Assembly (NCBI GenBank): GCA_003242645.1
Contig: QGVC01000055.1
Coordinates: forward strand, 1-13,968
Length of the DNA: 13,968 nt
Source: Pseudomonadota bacterium
GTDB taxonomy: Bacteria; Pseudomonadota; Alphaproteobacteria; Rhizobiales; Hyphomicrobiaceae
Direction of reading: 5' to 3'
In this document: positions 1 through 6,292 of the stretch, in pieces
How the letters are laid out: each line of letters begins with the position of its first letter
Numbering within the stretch: position 1 is the stretch's first letter
The notes under the pieces: generated by a model
Databases searched by the model: none
What the model saw: only the letters and a program-made list of their open reading frames with translations
What the model was told of the DNA's origin: nothing
Position numbers and translations under genes: made by a program

Positions 1-340
1 CAGCAACACGTCCAAACAACCCCGCTGCTGTCGAGTGCGTAGACACCAAGTCAGGACGCAACTCCTTTAGCAATCCGCGAATTTCCACGATCGCCCGTAT
101 GCCTCCGATCGGGCCGACGCTGCGATGCATATTGCGGAGGCTGTAGAAGGGAATACCCCGAGAACTAAGCTGGGCGGCTAATGCTCCTTCGCCCCCACCC
201 AATACGATCGCATCGTAGCCTCGCTCGCGTAGCGTGCATGCCAAATCTCGCACGTGAACGTGAGCGCCGCCAATGTCATACGCTTGGGAGATCACAAATA
301 CGATACGGATTGGCCGTCGATTATTCCTGAGCGGACTCAC
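1..340 (-). CDS. Glycosyltransferase family 4, N-terminal part (cut by window edge)
   Basis: Reading the minus strand from GTG at 340 gives 113 open codons running off the left edge. The protein begins with a beta strand RIRIVFVIS-like segment, then DIGGAHVHVRDLACTLRERG and an IVLGGGEG turn, and later RPDLVSTHS with AAGLFGRVA. This is the usual N-terminal Rossmann half (acceptor side) of GT4 enzymes, with the GGA-HV-LA-L-G pattern and the H-S-AG--GR motif. It would add a sugar to the lipid-linked repeat unit at the cytoplasmic membrane; donor and acceptor cannot be told because the C-terminal half is missing. The start overlaps the upstream kinase-like gene by 20 bases, which implies translational coupling. 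GTG 340 is preferred because GAGAG lies 7 bases upstream. ATG 370 is in frame but has no ribosome binding site. Confidence 0.85.
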   Translation of the reverse strand, partial: MSPLRNNRRPIRIVFVISQAYDIGGAHVHVRDLACTLRERGYDAIVLGGGEGALAAQLSSRGIPFYSLRNMHRSVGPIGGIRAIVEIRGLLKELRPDLVSTHSTAAGLFGRVA

Positions 341-1142
341 GCGGGAGCTCTCTTCTCTTGAACAGTTCATCAATAATTGTTTCAACAGCTTCTTCGAGCT
401 CTTTGTTATCATGGCAACTCACGGCAAGAAACGGTCTACCCTGTTCAATTAGCAACTTATCAAGCCAGGAGAAAATTTCCGTTTGTTGTAATGCTGCCTC
501 AATCCTTCGTTCGAAGAGCCGCTCGATGGATCCTTGCTGCTGCCGTCGCTTGGCAAGCCGAGTTGCGAGAACGTCTCGCCGCGCGTCGACACGAACAAGA
601 ACGTCCGGAGTGGGGAGAAGGGCAACGCCCTGCCGCAACACCTGTCGGTCAACACGGCCAGAATACAATGCCATCGAGCACAATGCGTTCATAAAACCCT
701 GATCGAATACAATGACACTTCTTAACTTAAGCGCACCATCCCAGCAGCTACACAGATTTCGAAGATAGCGTTGCGCTCGAACGGAAGCGAGAAAGTCTCT
801 TGGTGGAAACACTCGAAACATTTCCGCCACCAGTGAATCCGCTGTAGAAGCGGAGATAGCTCCTCCCACAGCTGCAAGAATCTTCCATGCTCGGGTCAGG
901 GGTGCAGTCAATGCGATGAATGATCGAAACGGGCCTTGTGCAATTTCTCGGGGGCGCAGACTCGCCTTCACAAGAACGGGGATGCCTCTCGCCTTGAGCG
1001 CCTTCTCGAGTGCGATTGTCAGCGTCGTCTTTCCGGAAGCAGGCGGCCCGAACAGCTCGACGATGAGGCCCCGGCGCTGATGAAAGACGACTCCGCGAGT
1101 TAGCTCAACCGTGTTTCCTCGCTGGCTAGACTCGACGGTCAT
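321..1142 (-). CDS. P-loop kinase-like protein of unknown substrate
   Basis: This is a protein of about 273 residues with a Walker A motif GPPASGKTT near residues 32-40, a hydrophobic strand ending in VIVFDQG around 144-149 (Walker B-like), and DVLVRVDARRDVLATRLAKR around 180-199. That last stretch resembles the LID region of thymidylate, shikimate and adenylylsulfate kinases, where arginines hold the phosphoryl donor. No membrane segment or signal peptide is visible. Small P-loop kinase-like proteins occur in polysaccharide clusters, but their substrate is generally unknown. A nucleoside, sugar or APS kinase role would all be guesses. It sits between the initiating sugar transferase and the GT4 gene in a tight operon. 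The start is set at ATG 1142. An in-frame GTG at 1148 overlaps the AGGAAG ribosome binding site and so is unlikely. Confidence 0.85.
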   Translation of the reverse strand: MTVESSQRGNTVELTRGVVFHQRRGLIVELFGPPASGKTTLTIALEKALKARGIPVLVKASLRPREIAQGPFRSFIALTAPLTRAWKILAAVGGAISASTADSLVAEMFRVFPPRDFLASVRAQRYLRNLCSCWDGALKLRSVIVFDQGFMNALCSMALYSGRVDRQVLRQGVALLPTPDVLVRVDARRDVLATRLAKRRQQQGSIERLFERRIEAALQQTEIFSWLDKLLIEQGRPFLAVSCHDNKELEEAVETIIDELFKRRELPRESAQE

Positions 1143-1147
1143 CGACA

Positions 1148-1153
1148 CTTCCT
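1148..1153 (-). promoter_or_regulatory. Ribosome binding site that decides the kinase-like gene start
   Basis: On the minus strand AGGAAG runs from 1153 to 1148, followed by five bases and ATG at 1142. The alternative GTG start uses the last G of this motif as its first base, so ribosome binding there would leave no spacer. This favours ATG 1142 as the start. Confidence 0.6.
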
Positions 1154-1190
1154 AATGCATTCTGCTATTCAACTGATTTGACTTTTGCAG

Positions 1191-1862
1191 CTACTCTCCG
1201 GGAGTGGCAATGGGCAGCGGTGGGAGCTTCCGAATTGTCGGATAAAGCCCAACCACAACCAAGATCCCGCGAATAATCCAGGTTAGATCACCAAGCAGAG
1301 TGCGGCGCGGATAGTATGCGAGATCAAGCGCCGCCTTCAGCGGTAGAATTGCCTCGCGATAGAAGGTATGGCGATCGATATGCTCCGGATAAAGCGTACC
1401 GGCATTTCGAAAGGCTACCTGAGCAGGACCGAAAATTCCGGGTTTGTAGTTTAGCAGTGCACGGTACTTGCTAAAGACACGATCTATCGCGACCGCCGTC
1501 TCAGGACGCGGGCCCACCATTGCCATGTCTCCACGAAGGACATTGAGAAACTGCGGCAGCTCATCAAGCTTCGTCCGCTCGAGAACTTTGCCAACCCGAG
1601 TCATTCGAGAATCTCCACGTATCGTCAAGAGTGGACCGGAATCACCGTTATTAGCATAAAATTTTCGAAACTTGAAAATACGAAACTCTTTCCCGCCTTT
1701 GCCAATCCGAGTTTGAGTGTAAAAAACAGGTCGACCTGTTTCTAAAAGAATTACCAATGCAATAAACGCCATCAACGGACTCAAAATCAGCAACCCTGAG
1801 CTTGCAACGGCGATATCCAGAACTCGCCTCAACTTTTCTGAAAGGCTATTACTGTTCGGCAT
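1191..1862 (-). CDS. Initiating sugar transferase (monotopic phosphoglycosyltransferase)
   Basis: About 223 residues that match the bacterial sugar transferase family (ExoY/PglC/WcaJ catalytic domain). These enzymes move a sugar phosphate from a nucleotide sugar to undecaprenyl phosphate, the first membrane step of repeat-unit synthesis. Counting from ATG 1862, there is one re-entrant membrane helix with a central SP (about residue 29), then GRPVFYTQ, KFRKF (about 64-68), and LDELPQFLNVLRGDMAMVGPRPE. Its Asp-Glu pair (about 100-101) is the known catalytic dyad. NYKPGIFGPAQV follows. The N-terminal multi-helix domain of WcaJ/WbaP is absent, so this is the short form. The usual KFRTM/KFRSM is KFRKF here. 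The start is uncertain: ATG 1862 lacks a clear ribosome site, and an in-frame TTG at 1883, 14 bases after the upstream stop, would add seven residues. Confidence 0.92.
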   Translation of the reverse strand: MPNSNSLSEKLRRVLDIAVASSGLLILSPLMAFIALVILLETGRPVFYTQTRIGKGGKEFRIFKFRKFYANNGDSGPLLTIRGDSRMTRVGKVLERTKLDELPQFLNVLRGDMAMVGPRPETAVAIDRVFSKYRALLNYKPGIFGPAQVAFRNAGTLYPEHIDRHTFYREAILPLKAALDLAYYPRRTLLGDLTWIIRGILVVVGLYPTIRKLPPLPIATPGE

Positions 1863-1897
1863 GACAGATCGAAAGTGGAGCAAGCCCTATTAGCACC

Positions 1898-2857
1898 CTA
1901 TTGAGGATCGCATAGTTCGGCCTCGGCTTTGCGTGGCCGCGCGAACTCCCAAATATCTCGAATTGTATTGTCCCAGCTCATCGTCGGTTGCCACCCCAGC
2001 ATCTGGCGGGCCCTTCGCCAGTCGGCTGTCTGCCACGGTACGAGCGATTTTTCGGTGGACGGAGTCGTCTTATATGTCACGTCTAGACCGGTCTGCTTTA
2101 TGAGAGTTTTAACAAGATCGTGACCGCTGCGGCTCACACCTGTGCCAATATGGTAGAGCATTCCCGGCGGACTTTTCTCTAGTGCGAGCGCCACGGCATG
2201 CGCGAAATCCCGCACATCGATGTAGTCTCGCCGGGTATCCAGCGGTCCAAACTCTAGTGTATTGGGGTCGCCGCGAGCCGCATCCCGAAGCAACCTTGCA
2301 CAACGGCCAGCTAGTAGCGTAATCGGCACCCCTGGCCCAAGCAGGTTGAATGGCCGAATCACCACTATATCCTGCCCACGCAGGGCCTGTTTTCGGGCCA
2401 GCGCCGATTGCGCTAGTTTCGTTACCCCGTAGACATCCACCGGCTGGCAGAGGGTCTCTTCATCAAGCGGCACGTCTCGATCAGCCGCTCGCCCCAATTC
2501 GGCAGCGGAACCAACAACTACGATACGTGCCTTGGGGACGATGGTGTTCAGGCTTGTTAAGAGATGCTCGCACGCTGCAACATTCACGGCCAGCTGCTCT
2601 TCGAGAGGTGCAAGCCTCACACCTGCCAAATGAACGACAGCATCTGGCCGCACTGCTGCCACGACTTCCCTTATTTGGCTACAATCGCGTAGGTCCAGTT
2701 GCAACCAGTGGTGCGATGTCGAGTTTTCTCTGTCGCCAACCTTAGGGCGACGGGCTGCACCATAAATTTCGGCAGTTGGAAAGCGCCGCCGCAGCTCTTC
2801 AATGACCCAGTGACCAGCAAACCCGCTGTGTCCGGTTACCAAAATCCGCTCGAACAT
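1898..2857 (-). CDS. NAD(P)-dependent nucleotide-sugar epimerase/reductase (extended SDR)
   Basis: 319 residues of the extended short-chain dehydrogenase family. The N-terminal nucleotide-binding motif GHSGFAG is at residues 9-15. The catalytic tyrosine and lysine appear as YGVTK (143-147), VVHLAG is at about 74-79, and RPFNLLGPG follows. DTRRDYIDVRDFAHAVALAL is typical of the substrate half. The overall pattern is closest to GDP-4-dehydro-6-deoxymannose reductases (Rmd-like) or UDP-sugar epimerases, so it should make or modify an activated deoxy- or hexose sugar for the polymer. The catalytic Ser/Thr position reads GSAAELG: a serine is present, but the next residue, often the catalytic one in SSAEVYG-type motifs, is alanine. 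Start ATG 2857 has GGAG 8 bases upstream. It lies 33 bases after the nucleotidyltransferase, in the same operon. Confidence 0.88.
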   Translation of the reverse strand: MFERILVTGHSGFAGHWVIEELRRRFPTAEIYGAARRPKVGDRENSTSHHWLQLDLRDCSQIREVVAAVRPDAVVHLAGVRLAPLEEQLAVNVAACEHLLTSLNTIVPKARIVVVGSAAELGRAADRDVPLDEETLCQPVDVYGVTKLAQSALARKQALRGQDIVVIRPFNLLGPGVPITLLAGRCARLLRDAARGDPNTLEFGPLDTRRDYIDVRDFAHAVALALEKSPPGMLYHIGTGVSRSGHDLVKTLIKQTGLDVTYKTTPSTEKSLVPWQTADWRRARQMLGWQPTMSWDNTIRDIWEFARPRKAEAELCDPQ

Positions 2858-2890
2858 TCCCCGTGCTCCGGATCCGGACTAATCTGCTGA

Positions 2891-3610
2891 TCAAGCCGCA
2901 TGTACCCGCTCGAATGCGGGTGCTTGCACGTCCCAATCGAGTTCCTGCGCGGTTTGGAAATCGTCTATTCGGCCAATGTCAAGCCAAATCCCCTCGTGTA
3001 TGTAACTGTAGACCGGAAGGTTGCGACGAAGCAGGCACAGCACAAGGTCATCAATGCCAAAGGGAACTCCAGATGGTATGTACTGGAGAAGCGCGGGATC
3101 CATGCAGTAAACACCCATACTTACCAAGTTCGTGAGGATCGGCTTCTCTTTGAAGTTGGTTATCCGCCCCCCCTGCTGCTCGATCATCCCAAAGTCCATC
3201 CGGGTTTGCCGGTGAATCGTCGCTACCGTTAGAAGGCCACGCGTGCTGTGGTGATATCTCGCAAAGGCGCTCAGGCTTAAGTCGGTGAGAACGTCGCCGT
3301 TGATGACAAGAAATGTGCTGTCCAATTCATCTCGCAACAAACTTAGCGGGCCGACTGTACCCAGTGGAGTCTGCTCATCAGTATATCGAATGCGTAGATC
3401 CCACCGCCGACCATCCCCACAAAAGCTCTTGATAAGATGCCCAAGATAGCCCGTGGTAATGTAAATGTCTCTCAGATCATTCCGGCGAAGCCACTTTAGT
3501 AAAAGCTCGAGCACTGGTTGAGACTGAACTGGCATAAGCGGCTTGGGAAGAACCATCGTGTAGGGCCGCAAACGTGTTCCCTGACCACCACACTGGATAA
3601 CGGCTTTCAT
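2891..3610 (-). CDS. Sugar-1-phosphate nucleotidyltransferase
   Basis: 239 residues from ATG 3610, which has GAGAG 6 bases upstream; the reading frame is open 12 codons further but without a better start. Family motifs in order are CGGQGTRLRPYT (7-18), LPKPLMPV (21-28), ETPLGT-type EQTPLGTVGPL (79-89), NGDVL (104-108), FKEKP (153-157) and WLDIG (209-213). These are the nucleotide-binding, sugar-binding and metal-binding elements of the NDP-sugar pyrophosphorylase family, which joins NTP and a sugar 1-phosphate to give NDP-sugar and pyrophosphate. The sequence type fits mannose-1-phosphate or heptose-1-phosphate guanylyltransferases, but the nucleotide cannot be fixed from motifs alone. It is the first gene of the five-gene minus-strand operon, followed by an SDR enzyme that probably uses its product. 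Confidence 0.92.
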   Translation of the reverse strand: MKAVIQCGGQGTRLRPYTMVLPKPLMPVQSQPVLELLLKWLRRNDLRDIYITTGYLGHLIKSFCGDGRRWDLRIRYTDEQTPLGTVGPLSLLRDELDSTFLVINGDVLTDLSLSAFARYHHSTRGLLTVATIHRQTRMDFGMIEQQGGRITNFKEKPILTNLVSMGVYCMDPALLQYIPSGVPFGIDDLVLCLLRRNLPVYSYIHEGIWLDIGRIDDFQTAQELDWDVQAPAFERVHAA

Positions 3611-3857
3611 CTTGTTCTCTCTTTCTGACGTGATTGCCGTATGCAAGCTCCGGAGAATTCCTGATCGGCAATAACAAAATCATGACAAGCAAATCTAACA
3701 GCAACAAAAGACCCTCATACTGCAAATAAGTGTGATGGTTTCGGTGCTACACTACCTTGTCTTAGGCATGTTGTAGCAACCAATTGGAGTGAATGGCGAC
3801 AACTGTGACAGTCACTACAATGATTCCACCGTTCCATTGATTGCAGTACCAGCTCCA
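3611..3857. promoter_or_regulatory. Divergent control region between nucleotidyltransferase operon and sulfotransferase
   Basis: This AT-rich gap (about 38-43% G+C between 3661 and 3780, lower than the flanking genes) must hold promoters for the minus-strand operon and the plus-strand sulfotransferase. No convincing -35/-10 pair stands out. It contains ATTGCCG (3633-3639) paired with CGGCAAT (3666-3672), an 8-base palindrome CTCCGGAG (3648-3655), and a longer inverted repeat at 3743-3781 ending in CCAATTGG (3780-3787). A 15-codon reading frame at 3793-3840 looks like chance. Confidence 0.5.
3743..3781. repeat. Inverted repeat upstream of the sulfotransferase
   Basis: GGTGCTACA (3743-3751) pairs with TGTAGCAACC (3772-3781), leaving one bulged A. 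The loop is 20 bases. It could be an operator or an mRNA leader hairpin for the sulfotransferase. No T-rich tail follows, so it is not an obvious terminator. Confidence 0.4.
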
Positions 3858-4733
3858 ATGACCAGCACGCTGCAGACGCCTATTATCCTTTTTGGAAATT
3901 ACCGGTCAGGTACAACGCTGGCGCAAAATCTTATAGGACTGCATGCATCTGTCGTGACTTGGTACGAGCCAAGGACATTATGGCTCTATGCTGATCCCCG
4001 AAGGCCGCACGATGAGTTCGACGAGCGCGATGCAACTGAGAGAGTCGTCCGTTACATCCGCGCTCGGTTCAAGAGATACCAGAAGGCTCACGGTGGAAGA
4101 CGAATTGTTGAGAATACGCCCTCGAATGTTCTCCGTGTTCCCTATGTTTCTGCCATTTTCCCCGAGGCTACGTACCTCTACATTACTCGCAATCCTTTCT
4201 CGTGCATCAGTTCAATGGAGCTCAAGTGGCAAGGGCGGAAGAAATGGCGCGGGCTCATAAGGACGCTAAGAAGTACACCAGTGACGCAGCTACCCTACTA
4301 TACTGGAGATTTCTTGAATTATGCGATAATGCGGCGCCTCACAAAAGAGAAGTACATGTCCTTTTATGGCCCCAGGTACAGAGGGTTCGATGCTGATCTA
4401 AAGAAATTTGAAAGGTTAGTGCTGATAGCTCGCCAATGGGCTATCTGCAATCGGAAAGCACGGGAAGATCTAGAACGACTTGGCAAAGATCGCGTACTCT
4501 GGTTCCGGTACGAGCACCTAGTGAGTGAGCCGGACGTTTGCTTACGTCGGATTTACCAGCACTGCAGTCTGGACTTTACGGAGGAGATCTTGAGTAAGGC
4601 GAAAGCGATGATCGATCCAGGTCGCCAGGAAAAATGGAAGCGGCTCGATACCGAACGTCTCAAAGCTGTTATTCCCCACATCCGAGATGAGATGAAGGTA
4701 TATGGATACGACGTGCCCCCGGAGCTAGGATAA
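3858..4733 (+). CDS. Sulfotransferase (PAPS-dependent)
   Basis: 291 residues from ATG 3858. The N-terminal FGNYRSGTTLAQNLI (about residues 12-26) is the 5'-phosphosulfate-binding loop of PAPS sulfotransferases. ATYLYITRNPFSCISSMELKW (about 104-124) carries the 3'-phosphate-binding strand-helix, with Arg and Ser eight residues apart as in the family. VENTPSN and WFRYEHLVSEP are further family features. It would transfer sulfate from PAPS to a hydroxyl, most likely on a sugar of the polymer or its lipid-linked unit. It has no signal peptide, so it should act in the cytoplasm. It stands alone on the plus strand between two minus-strand blocks. Start choice: GTG 3789 would add 23 residues of no recognisable character. 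ATG 3858 puts the loop near the N-terminus, as usual. Neither has a good ribosome site. Confidence 0.88.
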   Translation: MTSTLQTPIILFGNYRSGTTLAQNLIGLHASVVTWYEPRTLWLYADPRRPHDEFDERDATERVVRYIRARFKRYQKAHGGRRIVENTPSNVLRVPYVSAIFPEATYLYITRNPFSCISSMELKWQGRKKWRGLIRTLRSTPVTQLPYYTGDFLNYAIMRRLTKEKYMSFYGPRYRGFDADLKKFERLVLIARQWAICNRKAREDLERLGKDRVLWFRYEHLVSEPDVCLRRIYQHCSLDFTEEILSKAKAMIDPGRQEKWKRLDTERLKAVIPHIRDEMKVYGYDVPPELG

Positions 4734-4747
4734 GTCGATACCAAACA

Positions 4748-6064
4748 TCATAAGTAGCTGTGTCCGGAAGCGGTGACCTGAGCACGAATAGTTGTCCGTC
4801 GCGACTCTTTCGTACGTGCAGGTGAGATTGCATCCGCCGCAGCGAGGCATATTGCAATGGAAAACCAGAATATAGGGTGCCGTACGATCAAATGGAAGTT
4901 GGAGAACACGAATAGGGAGAGGACCAGATAAGCTAGCGCCGAGTATCCCGTCCGAAGGGCAGCTAAGAAGGCAACCGCAATGATCCAAAGAAAGCTAACG
5001 CAGGCAAGGAGGCCGCCTTGCGTCAATAGATCGAAAATGGTGTTATGCGCTTCTCCCTTAGTAGGAGGCGGTAGCTTCCACTGCCTGCTGCCCACGAGAT
5101 GAGGGCCCGGTCCTAGCCCGAGCATGCCCGAACTAACGCCAATATCCGTTGCCTCCCGCCATAGCTGGAATCGCCCTGCCGCTTGGTCATTCTTTTCCAT
5201 AGTCTCAACAGCTGTTCTTCGCACGCCATCGAGGATAATCGGTCCGAAAGGAGCAGCGGCGGCAAGCAATGCTGGGCTTGAGATCAACAGTAGGCAGGAA
5301 AGGCTTGTGGCGATAGAGGGTCGGCTTTGCGCACGAAATACGGCTCTCAAGAGCTTAGTTCCAAGGAAGAGAGGGCCTGCGACCAATACAGCCAGGATAA
5401 AGGAGTCGCTGCGCGTGATAACACCCCCAAAGAAAGCGGCGGAGATGAAGGCAAGTGCTAAGCACCTCATCCGCGGCCTTGTCTCGACCTCTGCCAGGTA
5501 AAGGGATAGCAGAACCAGAACAGTGCACAATAAGCTGAACTGATTGGGATTCATAGACCAACCAATGAATCGGTTATAAACCCACAAATCGAGACCAGGC
5601 AGAGGAATCAAGCCATAGCCGGCGCCGGCCAAAATCGTGACAGCGGCGGCCCCTATACCGGCGACGAGCCAGGCAATCCGTACCACGCGCCACCCGGGGA
5701 GAATAGCCAAGAGGAATGACAGGACCGCCACGAGGGCATAGGCTATGGCTGTCCTCATCGCACCCCCACTATCCCTGTAGTCCTCGATGGCGAGCCCAAC
5801 GAAGAGGCCAACGCACTGGGCAATCGTGAAAACTGACCAGAATGTGAGTAAACGCCAAACCCCGGGTGTGATCGGCAGGGAGCGTCTGAGCATCGCCGCA
5901 GTGCCGGCGATTAGCACCCAAATCGCGAGAAGCGCCTCACCCGGTCCGAGCGGCAGTCCAGGCAGACGAAGCTGCGTCGCGGTCGATAGCAGAATTCCCA
6001 GGGCAAGCAGACAATCAAGTATCATTACTGAAAGTGTAAGTAACGAGATTGACCAACCTTCCAT
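4748..6064 (-). CDS. O-antigen polymerase/ligase family protein (Wzy-like)
   Basis: 438 residues, mostly hydrophobic, with about ten to twelve predicted membrane helices. Near residues 315-355 is LGLGPGPHLVGSRQW, then GEAHNTIFDLLTQGGLL. This is the G-G-G-P...HN...L..GG signature of the large periplasmic loop in the Wzy/WaaL (O-antigen ligase) superfamily, where arginine and histidine residues contact the lipid-linked sugar. Given a flippase, co-polymerase and OPX in the same locus, a polymerase role is more likely than ligation to lipid A. It converges with the sulfotransferase (14-base gap) and diverges from the beta-propeller gene. ATG 6064 has only a weak GAG upstream; a second methionine at residue 14 is possible. 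The N-terminus already lies inside the first helix, so the longer start is kept. Confidence 0.85.
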   Translation of the reverse strand: MEGWSISLLTLSVMILDCLLALGILLSTATQLRLPGLPLGPGEALLAIWVLIAGTAAMLRRSLPITPGVWRLLTFWSVFTIAQCVGLFVGLAIEDYRDSGGAMRTAIAYALVAVLSFLLAILPGWRVVRIAWLVAGIGAAAVTILAGAGYGLIPLPGLDLWVYNRFIGWSMNPNQFSLLCTVLVLLSLYLAEVETRPRMRCLALAFISAAFFGGVITRSDSFILAVLVAGPLFLGTKLLRAVFRAQSRPSIATSLSCLLLISSPALLAAAAPFGPIILDGVRRTAVETMEKNDQAAGRFQLWREATDIGVSSGMLGLGPGPHLVGSRQWKLPPPTKGEAHNTIFDLLTQGGLLACVSFLWIIAVAFLAALRTGYSALAYLVLSLFVFSNFHLIVRHPIFWFSIAICLAAADAISPARTKESRRTTIRAQVTASGHSYL

Positions 6065-6130
6065 TGTCGGGTGCTCGCGAAAGCGAGCTCGTTTTCAGTT
6101 TCCCATAATCCAGCGTGTCGGCGACTATCA

Positions 6131-6156
6131 AATTGGATAATCACGCCTATCCAATT
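6131..6156. promoter_or_regulatory. Operator-like perfect inverted repeat
   Basis: AATTGGATA (6131-6139) and TATCCAATT (6148-6156) are perfect 9-base inverted copies separated by 8 bases, with centres 17 bases apart. This geometry suits a dimeric regulator. It lies about 70 bases upstream of the wzy-like start and about 140 upstream of the propeller start. No T-tract follows on either strand, which argues against a terminator. Confidence 0.5.
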
Positions 6157-6168
6157 GAAGGTGACATC

Positions 6169-6252
6169 TCTACCGCCAAGAGACTATTTACACCAACCAT
6201 TCCTCTGTCAGCATCGGTGTTAGATAAAGAACACTGCCGAATTGGCGGTAGA
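6169..6252. repeat. Widely spaced 11-base inverted repeat
   Basis: TCTACCGCCAA (6169-6179) and TTGGCGGTAGA (6242-6252) are perfect inverted copies with 62 bases between them. The arm centres are about 73 bases apart, close to seven helical turns. Two copies of one protein site, joined by looping, is a reasonable reading; a long-range RNA pairing in the propeller leader is another. Confidence 0.5.
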
Positions 6253-6292
6253 ACTCCAACTGCCGGATCTGTGTGCATGTAAGAGGATCTGA

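Larger units (their letters stand above)
6065..6292. promoter_or_regulatory. Divergent control region between wzy-like gene and beta-propeller/wzx pair
   Basis: The 228-base gap between two divergent genes has no plausible coding frame. It contains two perfect inverted repeats (6131-6156 and 6169-6252), listed separately. TTAGATAAAG at about 6220-6229 is a possible -10 like element for the plus strand, but no matching -35 is clear. The plus-strand gene has AGAGGA at 6282-6287, five bases before its ATG. Confidence 0.5.

Noticed and set aside
2350..2745. 131-codon plus-strand frame
   Set aside because: Shadow of the SDR gene on the other strand; proline- and arginine-rich composition typical of reverse-frame readings.
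3793..3840. 15-codon possible leader peptide before the sulfotransferase
   Set aside because: GGAG is only three bases from its ATG, the peptide has no regulatory codon run, and no attenuator with a T-tract follows.
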